Assembly (NCBI RefSeq): GCF_003480435.1
Contig: NZ_QUJB01000004.1
Span: 1 to 64,000 of the forward strand
Reading direction: 5' to 3'
DNA length: 64,000 nucleotides
Source of the DNA: Clostridium sp. AM30-24
GTDB lineage: Bacteria; Bacillota; Clostridia; Lachnospirales; Lachnospiraceae
The notes under the pieces are model-generated. The model saw nothing but the letters and a program-made list of their open reading frames with translations. It was not told where the DNA came from and did no database searches. How positions within the stretch are numbered: the first letter of the stretch is position 1; every line of letters begins with the position of its first letter. A program made the position numbers and the translations under genes. Positions 15,065-23,543 of this stretch are shown in pieces.

Positions 15065-16288
15065 ATGCAGCTTGCGACCTCAATGAATATCGGAAAAGTG
15101 ATGGATGAAGAAGCGAAAAGAGAACGGTTTGCTTCCTGGTATATTACATTACCTGGAATTCCTGAGTACGAAAAAGAAATGATAGAGAAGTCATTGAAAT
15201 ATAACGTGTGGAAAGAACTCATAACACTATTCGTTATTTATATGATCTTATCATTGACATGGTTTTTCGGCGCTGGGCTGTATGATCCTTTTCAGAGCAT
15301 AACGGGCTATAAACTCACAGGAAAAAAGAATGTCATCGCAGTTGTACAGGAAGATGGACAGTCATTGCGTCTGAAAGATCCAAATAAAGGTGAGCATGTA
15401 CAGTATACACTTGCCGAACTTGGAATGGATCCGGTACAGTATTCTTACGGAAACAGGCTTCAGACATACTGGGAGAAGGAAACGGATGGTGAGTATCATT
15501 TCCTTGCCATATTGCCGGAAAAACAGGTATCGAAAATAGAAGGCCTTTATTACGGGGTGATAGGAGTCGGATATTTTACGATTCTTATTGGCGGAATCAG
15601 CGTATTTTTCATTCGAAGGAAGCGGTACACGGGATGGTTCCTGCGTTTCTACGATAGGATGGAAAAGTTTTATTCAGAGCATGCTGTCTGGAGAAAGTAC
15701 AGTGTTGAAAAGGGATATGACATAATAGATGCCATTATTGCTTACGGAAATGAAAATCAGCCCTGCTTTGTAAAAAAATTTTCCTGTACCCGGCTTACAA
15801 GAGAGGAAGAGAAGGAAAAGAAATCAAAGATAATCGCTGTATGGTTGACGACTATAGCTGGCATGACAGGAATCGTACTGATCATTTCACTGCAGGTGAG
15901 TATTGCGTCAGAAATCGAACAAAGGAAAAATGAGGCAAGGACGGCAGCTTTTTTAGAAAAACTGCAGGCTGCGATCAACGGAAAAAGGTCCGGTCCTGAT
16001 GATGGATCAGAAGATTACAACTATGCAGATATGATTGACCGGGCGAGAAATACATTCCCGGAAGAAGATGTTTACTACAAGCTTCTGACAACGGAAGAGT
16101 ACGTTTCGTTAATTGTCACAACAAAGAAAAAACAAAATGTCTGCTTTGACCGGTATGTACCGGTACATGGCTCGATTGGCGAAGAGGGAACAGAGTATAA
16201 GCTTGAAATTTCCATGGTATCGGACGCAATCCAGCCGGATGATATTTTACATAATTATACAGGGATTCTTTTATCTACGACACCGTAA
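15065..16288 (+). CDS. Membrane protein of unknown function, 407 aa
   Basis: I do not recognise this protein. It has a transmembrane helix near residues 48-70 (TLFVIYMILSLTWFFG), a second near 165-190 (GVIGVGYFTILIGGISVFFI) followed by a basic RRKR loop, and a third near 260-282 (WLTTIAGMTGIVLIIS). The regions between and after are charged and probably soluble. The segment before the second helix resembles an extracytoplasmic domain. ATG 15065 follows GAGAGGGGG. It starts 13 nt after the MBL gene stop, so it probably belongs to the same operon. Confidence 0.75.
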   Translation: MQLATSMNIGKVMDEEAKRERFASWYITLPGIPEYEKEMIEKSLKYNVWKELITLFVIYMILSLTWFFGAGLYDPFQSITGYKLTGKKNVIAVVQEDGQSLRLKDPNKGEHVQYTLAELGMDPVQYSYGNRLQTYWEKETDGEYHFLAILPEKQVSKIEGLYYGVIGVGYFTILIGGISVFFIRRKRYTGWFLRFYDRMEKFYSEHAVWRKYSVEKGYDIIDAIIAYGNENQPCFVKKFSCTRLTREEEKEKKSKIIAVWLTTIAGMTGIVLIISLQVSIASEIEQRKNEARTAAFLEKLQAAINGKRSGPDDGSEDYNYADMIDRARNTFPEEDVYYKLLTTEEYVSLIVTTKKKQNVCFDRYVPVHGSIGEEGTEYKLEISMVSDAIQPDDILHNYTGILLSTTP

Positions 16289-16321
16289 TGTGAAACAAGT
16301 ATAATTTGAGAGGAGAACACC

Positions 16322-16696
16322 ATGAAATTCACATTTGCGCATAACAATTTTAATGTCACAGATCTTGACAAGTCCTTAAAATTCTATGAGGAAGCTCTTG
16401 GATTAAAGGAAGTAAGAAGAAAAGAAGCGGCGGACGGGAGCTTTATCCTGGTATACCTCGGAGACGGCGTGACACCGCACCAGTTAGAGCTCACATGGCT
16501 CAGGGACTGGGAGAAGGATCACTATGATCTTGGAGACAACGAGTTCCATCTTGCATTCCGGGTAGATGATTTCGAGGCAGCTCACGCAAAGCACAAAGAG
16601 ATGGGATGCATCTGCTTTGAAAATGAGAAGATGGGGATCTACTTTATCACAGATCCGGATAATTACTGGTTGGAGATCGTGCCGACAAGAAAGTAA
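16322..16696 (+). CDS. gloA: VOC family protein, glyoxalase I-like
   Basis: This 124-residue vicinal-oxygen-chelate protein is close to lactoylglutathione lyase. Metal-ligand positions typical of GloA are visible: His near residue 6-7 (FAHNNFNVTD), Glu in QLELTW (about 56), His in FHLAFRV (about 75), and Glu in WLEIVP near 119. It would detoxify methylglyoxal as a thiol adduct. Many Firmicutes lack glutathione, so another thiol or another substrate is possible. AGAGGAG precedes the ATG. Confidence 0.82.
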   Translation: MKFTFAHNNFNVTDLDKSLKFYEEALGLKEVRRKEAADGSFILVYLGDGVTPHQLELTWLRDWEKDHYDLGDNEFHLAFRVDDFEAAHAKHKEMGCICFENEKMGIYFITDPDNYWLEIVPTRK

Positions 16697-16830
16697 AAAA
16701 AGGTCCGACAGCCAGATATATGAAAATTCACACATCAGGCAGAGATGAAGGAAAACGTTCTCGCTGAAAAGAAAATAGCAGCCGGTCAGGGATAGGAAAC
16801 ATAGAAACAGATAAAACAGGAGGAGCTAAG

Positions 16831-18105
16831 ATGATTCTGATTAAAAACGGGCGTGTAGTAGACGCAAAGAGCAATACAGACGAGGTTCTGGATGTTGTCA
16901 TTGATGGCGGAAAGATAAAGACCATCGGAAAAGTGGAAGATGACGGAAGCTATGAGCAGGTGATCGATGCAGACGGCTGTGTCGTAGCGCCGGGCCTCAT
17001 TGACGTCCATGTTCACTTCCGCGATCCGGGACTTACATACAAAGAGGATATCCAGACAGGTTCCGCCGCAGCGAAAAAGGGCGGATACACAACGGTTGTC
17101 ACCATGGCAAATACAAAACCGCCGGTAGACAATGTGGAGACCGTAAAATATATCATCGAAGAAGGAAAGAAGACAGGCATCAATGTTCTTCCGGCCGCAT
17201 GCGTTTCCGTTGGAATGAAGGGTCAGGAGCTCACGGATATGGATGCCTTAAAGGCAGCAGGAGCCGTTGGATTCACAGACGATGGAATCCCGCTGATGAA
17301 CGAGAAACTCGTCTACGAGGCCATGAAGAAGGCGAAAGAGTTAAATGTACCGCTGAGCTTCCATGAGGAAGACCCGGCATTCATCTCCGAGAACGGAATC
17401 AACGCAGGTGCAGTCGCAAAAGAGCTTGGAATCACAGGTTCCCCGGCACTTGCTGAGGATTCTCTCGTGGCCCGTGACTGCATGATCGCCCTGCACACAG
17501 GCGCGTCAGTCAATATCCAGCATATCAGCTCCGCCACATCCGTAAAGGCTGTGAAGCTTGCGAAAGAGCTTGGAGCAAACGTGACAGCGGAGGTCACTCC
17601 TCACCATTTCACATTAGATGAGACCGCTGTTTTAGAACATGGCGCAATGGCGAAGATGAACCCGCCCCTTAGAACCGCAAAGGACCGCGAGGGAATTATT
17701 GAAGGAATCAAGGACGGCTCCATCGATATGATCGCCACCGACCACGCTCCGCACAGCGCGGAGGAAAAGGCAGTTCTTCCGGTATGGAAAGCACCGAGCG
17801 GAATTATCGGTCTTGAGACTGCTCTCGGCCTTGCGGTGACAGAGCTTGTGAAGAAAGGCCACCTGACTACCATGCAGCTTGTGGAGAAGATGTGCGTGAA
17901 TCCGGCGAAGCTGTATCACTTTGATAAGGGATATCTAACAGAGGGCGGGGATGCCGATATCGTGATCTTCAATGAGAACGAGGAATGGACCGTTACAGAT
18001 GATGAGATCGCGTCCAAGTCCCACAACACGCCGTTTATCGGAACAAAACTTTTCGGACGTGTGAAGTATACGATCTGCGGTGGAAAGATTGTATACAAGG
18101 ATTAA
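16831..18105 (+). CDS. pyrC: Dihydroorotase
   Basis: It closes carbamoyl-aspartate to dihydroorotate in pyrimidine synthesis. The 424-residue protein is a type I dihydroorotase. It has the zinc motif DVHVHFRDPG (about 58-67), the conserved TVVTMANTKPP segment (about 88-98), the His regions SFHEEDP and QHISS, and catalytic Asp in ATDHAPH near 303. AGGAGGAGC precedes the ATG. No other pyr genes are adjacent, so the gene is separated from a classical pyr operon here. Confidence 0.95.
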   Translation: MILIKNGRVVDAKSNTDEVLDVVIDGGKIKTIGKVEDDGSYEQVIDADGCVVAPGLIDVHVHFRDPGLTYKEDIQTGSAAAKKGGYTTVVTMANTKPPVDNVETVKYIIEEGKKTGINVLPAACVSVGMKGQELTDMDALKAAGAVGFTDDGIPLMNEKLVYEAMKKAKELNVPLSFHEEDPAFISENGINAGAVAKELGITGSPALAEDSLVARDCMIALHTGASVNIQHISSATSVKAVKLAKELGANVTAEVTPHHFTLDETAVLEHGAMAKMNPPLRTAKDREGIIEGIKDGSIDMIATDHAPHSAEEKAVLPVWKAPSGIIGLETALGLAVTELVKKGHLTTMQLVEKMCVNPAKLYHFDKGYLTEGGDADIVIFNENEEWTVTDDEIASKSHNTPFIGTKLFGRVKYTICGGKIVYKD

Positions 18106-18253
18106 GAACATACAGCAGAGCGCCCTGGCATCGGGCTGATAAGACTCAGAGAGTCCGGTTGGAGCTGGATCCGGGGAGTGCAGCTGTTTTCAGCAATGCA
18201 GAAAGAGGCAAAGCTGAGAATTGTGAGAAATAAAGAACAGGAGAAAACAAGTC

Positions 18254-18940
18254 ATGAAAAAATACCAGGTGCTTCTTTTTGATGTGGATGGAACACTTCT
18301 GGATTTCGACAAGGCGGAGAGGATCGGCATCGAAAGGGTACTCACCCACTTTGGCGTACCGGCTACAGAGGAGAATGTGCAGAAGTACCACCATCTGAAC
18401 AAGAGCTACTGGCAGAAGTTAGAGCGCGGGGAGATCACGAGAGAGCAGGTGTTAAGCCTGCGATTTGAGGATTTCTTCAGTGACTTCGGAATCAGGGTAA
18501 ATGGCGCTGAGGTCGATGGATTGTACCGCCAGACATTAAATGAGAGTGCGTTTCTCTTAGACGGAGTCATGGACCTCCTTAATGGCTTAAAGAATCGTTA
18601 TGAGCTTCATATCGTCACAAACGGCGTGGCGGAGACCCAGTATAAACGCCTCGCGGCAGCAGGCCTGGACAAGCTGTTTCAGGGAATCTATGTTTCCGAA
18701 GAATCCGGATACCAGAAACCGCAGCAGGAGTATTTCGATTACTGCTTTGAAAAGATGGGCAGAAACGACGTGGAGAACATGCTGATCATCGGTGACTCCC
18801 TGACATCCGATATCCGCGGCGGAAATAACGCGGGGATCGACACGCTGTGGTACAATCCGCACCATCAGGAGAATACAGCAGGTGTGCATGTGGATTACGA
18901 GACGGATACGTTGGAAAAGATAGGTGAGATGCTGAGTTAA
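18254..18940 (+). CDS. HAD-superfamily hydrolase, YjjG-like nucleotidase
   Basis: The 228-residue protein has HAD motif I LLFDVDGTLLDFD (about 7-19), motif II HIVTNG (about 116-121), the motif III Lys in GYQKPQQEYF near 152, and motif IV IIGDSLTSDI near 177. The combination matches YjjG/YfnB pyrimidine nucleotidases. A C1-type cap lies between motifs I and II. ACAGGAG precedes the ATG. Its position after pyrC may be chance. Confidence 0.9.
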   Translation: MKKYQVLLFDVDGTLLDFDKAERIGIERVLTHFGVPATEENVQKYHHLNKSYWQKLERGEITREQVLSLRFEDFFSDFGIRVNGAEVDGLYRQTLNESAFLLDGVMDLLNGLKNRYELHIVTNGVAETQYKRLAAAGLDKLFQGIYVSEESGYQKPQQEYFDYCFEKMGRNDVENMLIIGDSLTSDIRGGNNAGIDTLWYNPHHQENTAGVHVDYETDTLEKIGEMLS

Positions 18941-19106
18941 TTTCGTCAAGACAGCAGCAGGCAATTTTCCTGAAAAGTTATGTAAACTAAAAGCACCTGG
19001 AATGAGATAAAATCCATGGAAAATCATTTTGAAGGCTGGTTTTACTGCTGGTATCTTTCAAAATTGCAAAAAGTCATAGCAATACTGAGAAATATTGTCA
19101 GACATC

Positions 19107-19135
19107 TTGACAAATACGAGGGTTTTTCTTATAAT
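19107..19135 (+). promoter_or_regulatory. Consensus sigma-A promoter
   Basis: A perfect TTGACA (19107-19112) and a perfect TATAAT (19130-19135) are 17 nt apart, 95 nt before the PucR-like gene. The remaining 160 nt of the gap from the HAD gene show nothing else. Confidence 0.75.
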
Positions 19136-19229
19136 TAAGCTTTCCCGGAGAGCATTGTCCGCCGCATACGGATCCGGTGAAGGGACAGAAAGAGCGGCGG
19201 CGAATATATAGAAATGAGGGGTGTATTTC

Positions 19230-20054
19230 ATGAACAAGAACACGACAGATATCACATTATCGGCTTATTTTAATGACATCGTAATCGGATACTACGAGGA
19301 CGAGGATCTGGTAAAACAGTTTGGAAGACAGCTTGGTTTCGACGTGGATATGGACACCTTTATGGCGGTATCTTTCCAGTATCCGTCTGATATGAATGTA
19401 AAACCGGAAGACCGTGAGAAGCTCACAGACGCTGCAAACGCGATCATCGCTCTCTCCGATATCAACAGAAAGATCGGTGGAAAGCAGATCATCACATGTG
19501 ACAGCGGTGACTGTGTGATCCTGGTCATGAAGGATAAATCCGCAATGCGCGAATTGATCCCGCAGATCAAGGAGAAAGCCCTTGAACAGGTAGAAAAGAT
19601 CAACTCTGACAGAAAGATCCGCGTCGGCATCGGTACGATCGAGAGCGGAATCAAGGGAATCAAGCATACATACAGCAATGCCCAGGATGCGGTAAAGGCC
19701 GGCGAGATCTTCAAGAAAGACCGTGTGATCCTTGAATACATGGGTATGGAGATCTACAGCAGCATCAACCAGATGGTTGTAAACTTCGGTGACCGCCTTA
19801 CCAGAACCGTATTAAAACAGCTCGGTGAGACTGAGAAGCGGGTTCTCGCGAAATACTACAAATGCAAAGAGGACATCGCTGAGACTGCAAGACAGCTCGG
19901 AATGTCTGAGGATGATGTAAAGACAAGCTTAAATATGGTCCGCATCAATACCGGACTTGACGTAAACGATACAGAGGATAACTTCAAACTCCACTTTATC
20001 ATGATCGCGAAGAAAGTTCTTGAAAACGACGAGAGAATCAAGAAGAATCGTTAA
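19230..20054 (+). CDS. PucR/CdaR-type helix-turn-helix protein
   Basis: This 274-residue protein ends in a PucR C-terminal HTH-like module (about 200-270). AETARQLGMSEDDVKTSLNMVRINTG looks like the recognition region, split here by one Asp-rich turn. The central part (DTFMAVSF ... VGIGTIESGIKGIKHTYSNAQDAVKAG) resembles the GGDEF-like central domain of CdaR. There is no N-terminal sugar-diacid sensor. The ligand and targets are unknown. ATG 19230 has GAGGGG 9 nt before it. A very strong promoter suggests high expression. Confidence 0.8.
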   Translation: MNKNTTDITLSAYFNDIVIGYYEDEDLVKQFGRQLGFDVDMDTFMAVSFQYPSDMNVKPEDREKLTDAANAIIALSDINRKIGGKQIITCDSGDCVILVMKDKSAMRELIPQIKEKALEQVEKINSDRKIRVGIGTIESGIKGIKHTYSNAQDAVKAGEIFKKDRVILEYMGMEIYSSINQMVVNFGDRLTRTVLKQLGETEKRVLAKYYKCKEDIAETARQLGMSEDDVKTSLNMVRINTGLDVNDTEDNFKLHFIMIAKKVLENDERIKKNR

Positions 20055-20245
20055 TTCACCAGAAAGTTTCTGCTGCTGTCTGCGCATGGCATGAACAGCG
20101 GAGTGTAGAAGGTGGACGATACAGAAGAAATCAGCAACAGCCCTGCGCATAATATGTGCCGGGCTGTGAGCCGTTATGGACGGTAAAATGCTGAATGGTA
20201 AAAGATAAACAGGCGGGGATCTGCCGGACAGAAGGGGATACAAAT

Positions 20246-21745
20246 ATGAAGACAATGCTGGAGCGCGGAGCCGGAATTTTAATGCCGGTGTCAAGTTTAC
20301 CGTCACCTTACGGGATCGGTACATTTGGCAGTGCGGCCTATGAATTCGTGGACTTTTTAAAAAAGGCAAGACAGAAATACTGGCAGGTTCTGCCGGTTGG
20401 ACCGACAAGCTATGGGGACAGCCCGTATCAGTCATTTTCCGCATTTGCGGGAAATCCATATTTCATTGATCTGGATACGCTGGTAAAAGAGGGACTGCTC
20501 ACACAGGAAGAGATCAACGCCTGCTACTGGGGCGAGGATCCGGCCCAGGTGGCGTACGACACGGTATTCTGGTATCGGTTCCCATTGTTGAAAAAGGCGT
20601 ATGCGAGAAGCGAGTACCGCGAGGAACAGGGCTATGAGAAGTTCTGTATGGACAGCTGGTTCTGGTTAAACGACTACGCGTTTTATATGGCGCTTAAGTT
20701 CCATTTTGATAATAAGGAATGGCTGGCGTGGCCGGAAGATATCCGGTTCCAGAAGAAGGAAGCGGTGGAGTCCTACCGCGAGGAATTGAAGGACGAGATC
20801 GACTTCTGGAAGTTTTTACAGTATAAATTCTACCAGCAGTGGGGAAAGCTCCGCGCATATGCGAATGAGCAGGGAATCTCCATCATCGGTGATATTCCGA
20901 TCTACGTGGCACTTGACAGCGCGGATGTCTGGACCCATCCGGAGTTATTCCTTTTGGATGAGGAGAACCTGACTCCGCTCAAGGTTGCCGGAGTTCCGCC
21001 GGACGCATTCAGTGAGACGGGACAGCTCTGGGGCAATCCGCTTTACCGCTGGGATGTTCAGGAAAAGACCGATTTCGCATGGTGGAAAGAACGTATGAAA
21101 GCGTCTGCCCGCCTGTATGATGTGGTCCGTATCGACCACTTTATCGGTGTGACCCAGTACTATGCGATCCCGGCGGGTTCCGAGGACGGAAAGACCGGAG
21201 AATGGTTAAAGGGCCCAGGAAAGAAGCTCACGGATGCCATCAACATGGTCATCGGTGACACAAAGATCATTGCTGAGGATCTTGGAATCTTTGTGCCGGA
21301 GGTCAAGGCGCTCCTCGAGGAGACCGGTTATCCGGGAATGAAGATCATCGAGTTTGCCTTCAGCGGTGACCGTTTCAACGAGCATCTGCCGCATATGTAT
21401 TCCCCGAATTCTGTCGTTTATGGCGGAACCCATGACAATGAGACGTTAGTCGGTTACTTTAAACCGGAAGCGCGTCAGTGGTGGGAATTGCAGTACATTG
21501 CAGACTATATGGGAGTCTCTCATCAGAATGAGATCGTGGATAAGGTCTTGAAGACTGCCTATGCGTCTGTGGCGAGCGTTGTGATCTTCCAGACACAGGA
21601 TATTTTAAAACTCGATAACTGGGCTCGTATGAACACTCCGGGAACAGTTGGAAACAACTGGAGATGGAGAATGAAACCGGGCGAGCTGACGCAGGATCAT
21701 ATCAATCATCTTTCATGGCTGGTCGATACGTTCGGCCGGTTCTGA
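20246..21745 (+). CDS. malQ: 4-alpha-glucanotransferase
   Basis: The 499-residue GH77 amylomaltase moves alpha-1,4-glucan segments between maltodextrins in glycogen or starch use. It begins with ERGAGILMPVSSLPSPYGIG. The nucleophile region is VVRIDHFIG near residue 295, the acid/base is in IIAEDLG near 342, and the third carboxylate is in GTHDNET near 395. ATG 20246 follows AAGGGGATAC. An upstream in-frame start at 20195 is less likely. A GH13-like partner gene lies far away at 60454. Confidence 0.95.
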   Translation: MKTMLERGAGILMPVSSLPSPYGIGTFGSAAYEFVDFLKKARQKYWQVLPVGPTSYGDSPYQSFSAFAGNPYFIDLDTLVKEGLLTQEEINACYWGEDPAQVAYDTVFWYRFPLLKKAYARSEYREEQGYEKFCMDSWFWLNDYAFYMALKFHFDNKEWLAWPEDIRFQKKEAVESYREELKDEIDFWKFLQYKFYQQWGKLRAYANEQGISIIGDIPIYVALDSADVWTHPELFLLDEENLTPLKVAGVPPDAFSETGQLWGNPLYRWDVQEKTDFAWWKERMKASARLYDVVRIDHFIGVTQYYAIPAGSEDGKTGEWLKGPGKKLTDAINMVIGDTKIIAEDLGIFVPEVKALLEETGYPGMKIIEFAFSGDRFNEHLPHMYSPNSVVYGGTHDNETLVGYFKPEARQWWELQYIADYMGVSHQNEIVDKVLKTAYASVASVVIFQTQDILKLDNWARMNTPGTVGNNWRWRMKPGELTQDHINHLSWLVDTFGRF

Positions 21746-21870
21746 TCAAGCACTAAAAACAGGTTGAAATAATGAAAAACCGTGGCAGAAATACCGGGTA
21801 AAAATATTGGTTCCCGTCGAGAAAAACAGATGTGTGCTATACACGGTACAGTGCCGGAAAATAAGGAAAA

Positions 21871-21909
21871 ACGGGCGGTTTGCAGGGATAAAACAGACCG
21901 CCCGTTTCT
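21871..21909 (+). terminator. malQ terminator
   Basis: ACGGGCGGT (21871-21879) pairs with ACCGCCCGT (21897-21905), followed by TTTCTT. Confidence 0.8.
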
Positions 21910-21920
21910 TGGAAATCTGA

Positions 21921-21949
21921 TTGACACAGGGCAAGAATTGTGATATTGT
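21921..21949 (+). promoter_or_regulatory. Promoter before the cold shock gene
   Basis: TTGACA (21921-21926) and TATTGT (21944-21949) are 17 nt apart. The start would be near 21956, giving a 165-nt leader to the cold shock gene. Confidence 0.65.
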
Positions 21950-21973
21950 TAAGTTAATTCCGATGCACTATTG

Positions 21974-22037
21974 AACTCACATGTTTTTGTAAGTCATTTG
22001 CGCGATACGATGAATTACAAAAGCATGTGAGTTTTTT
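21974..22037 (+). terminator. Long hairpin plus T6 in the cold shock leader
   Basis: AACTCACATG (21974-21983) and TTTTGTAA pair with TTACAAAA and CATGTGAGTT (22024-22033) in a stem of about 18 bp, followed by TTTTTTG. It has the form of an intrinsic terminator inside the leader. It would yield an 80-nt RNA or act as an attenuator. Confidence 0.7.
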
Positions 22038-22120
22038 GAAATGATAGACCAACAGTGATGTATGGGGATTTCCAGTAGGGCTGAGTACGGAAAAATTCAA
22101 TTTTTTATGGAGGTACCAAA

Positions 22121-22333
22121 ATGAACAACGGTACAGTTAAGTGGTTCAATTCTGAGAAAGGCTACGGATTCATCTCCAACGATAACGGCGGCGACGACGT
22201 ATTCGTACACTTTTCCGCAATCGTAGGCGACGGCTTCAAGACTCTTGAAGAGGGCCAGAAGGTTACTTTCGACACAGAGCAGGATCCGAAGAACAGCAAG
22301 AAGCTTCGTGCTGTTAACGTAGTTAAACTCTAA
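22121..22333 (+). CDS. Cold shock protein, CspA family
   Basis: This 70-residue single cold shock domain protein binds single-stranded RNA and DNA as a chaperone. RNP1 KGYGFI (about 13-18) and RNP2 VFVHF (about 27-31) are intact, and the N-terminus NGTVKWFN is typical. GGAGGTACC precedes the ATG. The leader has a strong promoter and a terminator-like hairpin, so expression may be controlled after initiation. Confidence 0.97.
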   Translation: MNNGTVKWFNSEKGYGFISNDNGGDDVFVHFSAIVGDGFKTLEEGQKVTFDTEQDPKNSKKLRAVNVVKL

Positions 22334-22355
22334 TTCGAATAGAAGAGAAACTAAG

Positions 22356-22397
22356 AGAACTGCCGTTCCGAGTTGTACTTGGAGCGGCAGTTCTTTT
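22356..22397 (+). terminator. Cold shock gene terminator
   Basis: AGAACTGCCGTTCC pairs with GGAGCGGCAGTTCT, followed by TTTTG. The next gene ends at 22402 on the other strand, so it may serve both. Confidence 0.85.
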
Positions 22398-22401
22398 GTT
22401 T

Positions 22402-23136
22402 CTAGTGAAAAGCAAGATAACAATATAAACTAAAAGAATAGTCGTTAATATCCTTGGAAGTCATCTCGTATCGATCGGAAGCGCGGTATGTATCAAAGTC
22501 CGTTTTGTTTTCCCAATTATCGATAACAAGAGAGATTACGTCCACGGATTCGCTTGTGGCATCAGAAAGCCGTTCCATTGTTCTTTGAACATCCGATAAA
22601 CTGTCAGGACCTTTCATGCGAAAAGGTTTTTCAAGGACAGGGCGTGCTTTGTCACAGATCGCCCTGATCTCATCATATTTATGGTAATCAGATAAGTGCC
22701 TCCATTGCTTTAAGTCAGACATGGTCTGGTCGTATTCATTGTACCATTGTTTGACAGCTTTCAGATAGTCGTCTTTGCTGTATACTGTTTGCTCCCAGTT
22801 GGGGTTTTGTGATGGATTCGTGCAAGCCCCATTTTCATCGAAATAATAGATAAGTCCATTGTAATGAAGCGGTTCCGTTCTCATATGACCGTATTTATCT
22901 GCGTAATACCATGAATCATGGTACTGGAACCAGCCGGTTTTTACATAACCAGTCTCATCAAAATAATACCAGGCATCCCGAAATTTTTCCCATCGACTGA
23001 CAGGATAGCTGCCATCGTCATATTGATACCAGTAACCATTGGAATCGTCCTGCCAGCCGGCAAGCGCAAAAGAGGTCATTGGCATACATGTCAACATGAC
23101 AGCAGAACAAAGAAGTACAGCAAGTTTCTTTTTCAT
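22402..23136 (-). CDS. Secreted protein with choline-binding/cell-wall-binding repeats
   Basis: The 244-residue protein starts with a signal peptide (KKKLAVLLCSAVMLTCMPM, cut near SFA-LA at about 27). Three to four aromatic CW_binding-type repeats follow: GYWYQYDDGSY, AWYYFDETGYVKTGW, SWYYADKYGHM and IYYFDENGAC (about 35-105). These bind choline or similar wall polymers. The C-terminal 130 residues are helical and charged with no recognised domain. The start ATG 23136 is preceded by GGATATGGAAAAG. The protein likely sits on the cell surface; its enzymatic role, if any, is unknown. Confidence 0.85.
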   Translation of the reverse strand: MKKKLAVLLCSAVMLTCMPMTSFALAGWQDDSNGYWYQYDDGSYPVSRWEKFRDAWYYFDETGYVKTGWFQYHDSWYYADKYGHMRTEPLHYNGLIYYFDENGACTNPSQNPNWEQTVYSKDDYLKAVKQWYNEYDQTMSDLKQWRHLSDYHKYDEIRAICDKARPVLEKPFRMKGPDSLSDVQRTMERLSDATSESVDVISLVIDNWENKTDFDTYRASDRYEMTSKDINDYSFSLYCYLAFH

Positions 23137-23244
23137 ACTTTTCCATATCCTTTCATACATATGATGATTTTAAGATGTGGGGTTCAAAGTTCCCTTCGGA
23201 CACCGCATTGTTCCGCACTTCGTGCTCATACAATACTTATTTTC

Positions 23245-23273
23245 ATTATAAATTATAAAAATGAACAATACAA
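23245..23273 (-). promoter_or_regulatory. Promoter of the cell-wall-binding protein gene
   Basis: On the reverse strand TTGTAT (23268-23273) and TATAAT (23245-23250) are 17 nt apart. The leader is about 100 nt. Confidence 0.6.
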
Positions 23274-23347
23274 GCAGAATACCAGAGTGATTTATACGCC
23301 TGCAAGAAGGATTTTTCCTTGAAAATGCCCTTTTTTCAAGAAAAGCC

Positions 23348-23376
23348 TTGCAAAATGCAGCATTTCCTAATAGAAT
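23348..23376 (+). promoter_or_regulatory. Promoter of the ABC-F leader
   Basis: TTGCAA (23348-23353) and TAGAAT (23371-23376) are 17 nt apart, predicting a start near 23383 and a 160-nt leader. Confidence 0.55.
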
Positions 23377-23384
23377 AAGAAGGA

Positions 23385-23543
23385 CTTTGGTAACTGTCCG
23401 CAGATCGGAACCACGATGGATAGTTGCCTCTTTTCGATTCTGTCTGGATGCGGATCCGCGGCAGAACGATTGTGCCCGGTGCGGGATGCGCTGCGGCGCA
23501 GCTTACGTGTACCCCCCTTGACAGTTAAAAGGAGATTTAGAAA
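23385..23543 (+). other. Structured leader of the ABC-F gene
   Basis: The 5' end TAACTGTC (23391-23398) is complementary to GACAGTTA (23520-23527), which directly adjoins the AAAGGAG ribosome site. Inside are GCGGATCCGC and GCGCTGCGGCGC palindromes. No ORF or named riboswitch is recognised. The closing helix would hold the region next to the ribosome site. Confidence 0.45.

Noticed and set aside
16748..16763. cre-like GGAAAACGTTCTCG before pyrC
   Set aside because: It mismatches at the outer consensus positions, and carbon control of pyrC is not expected.
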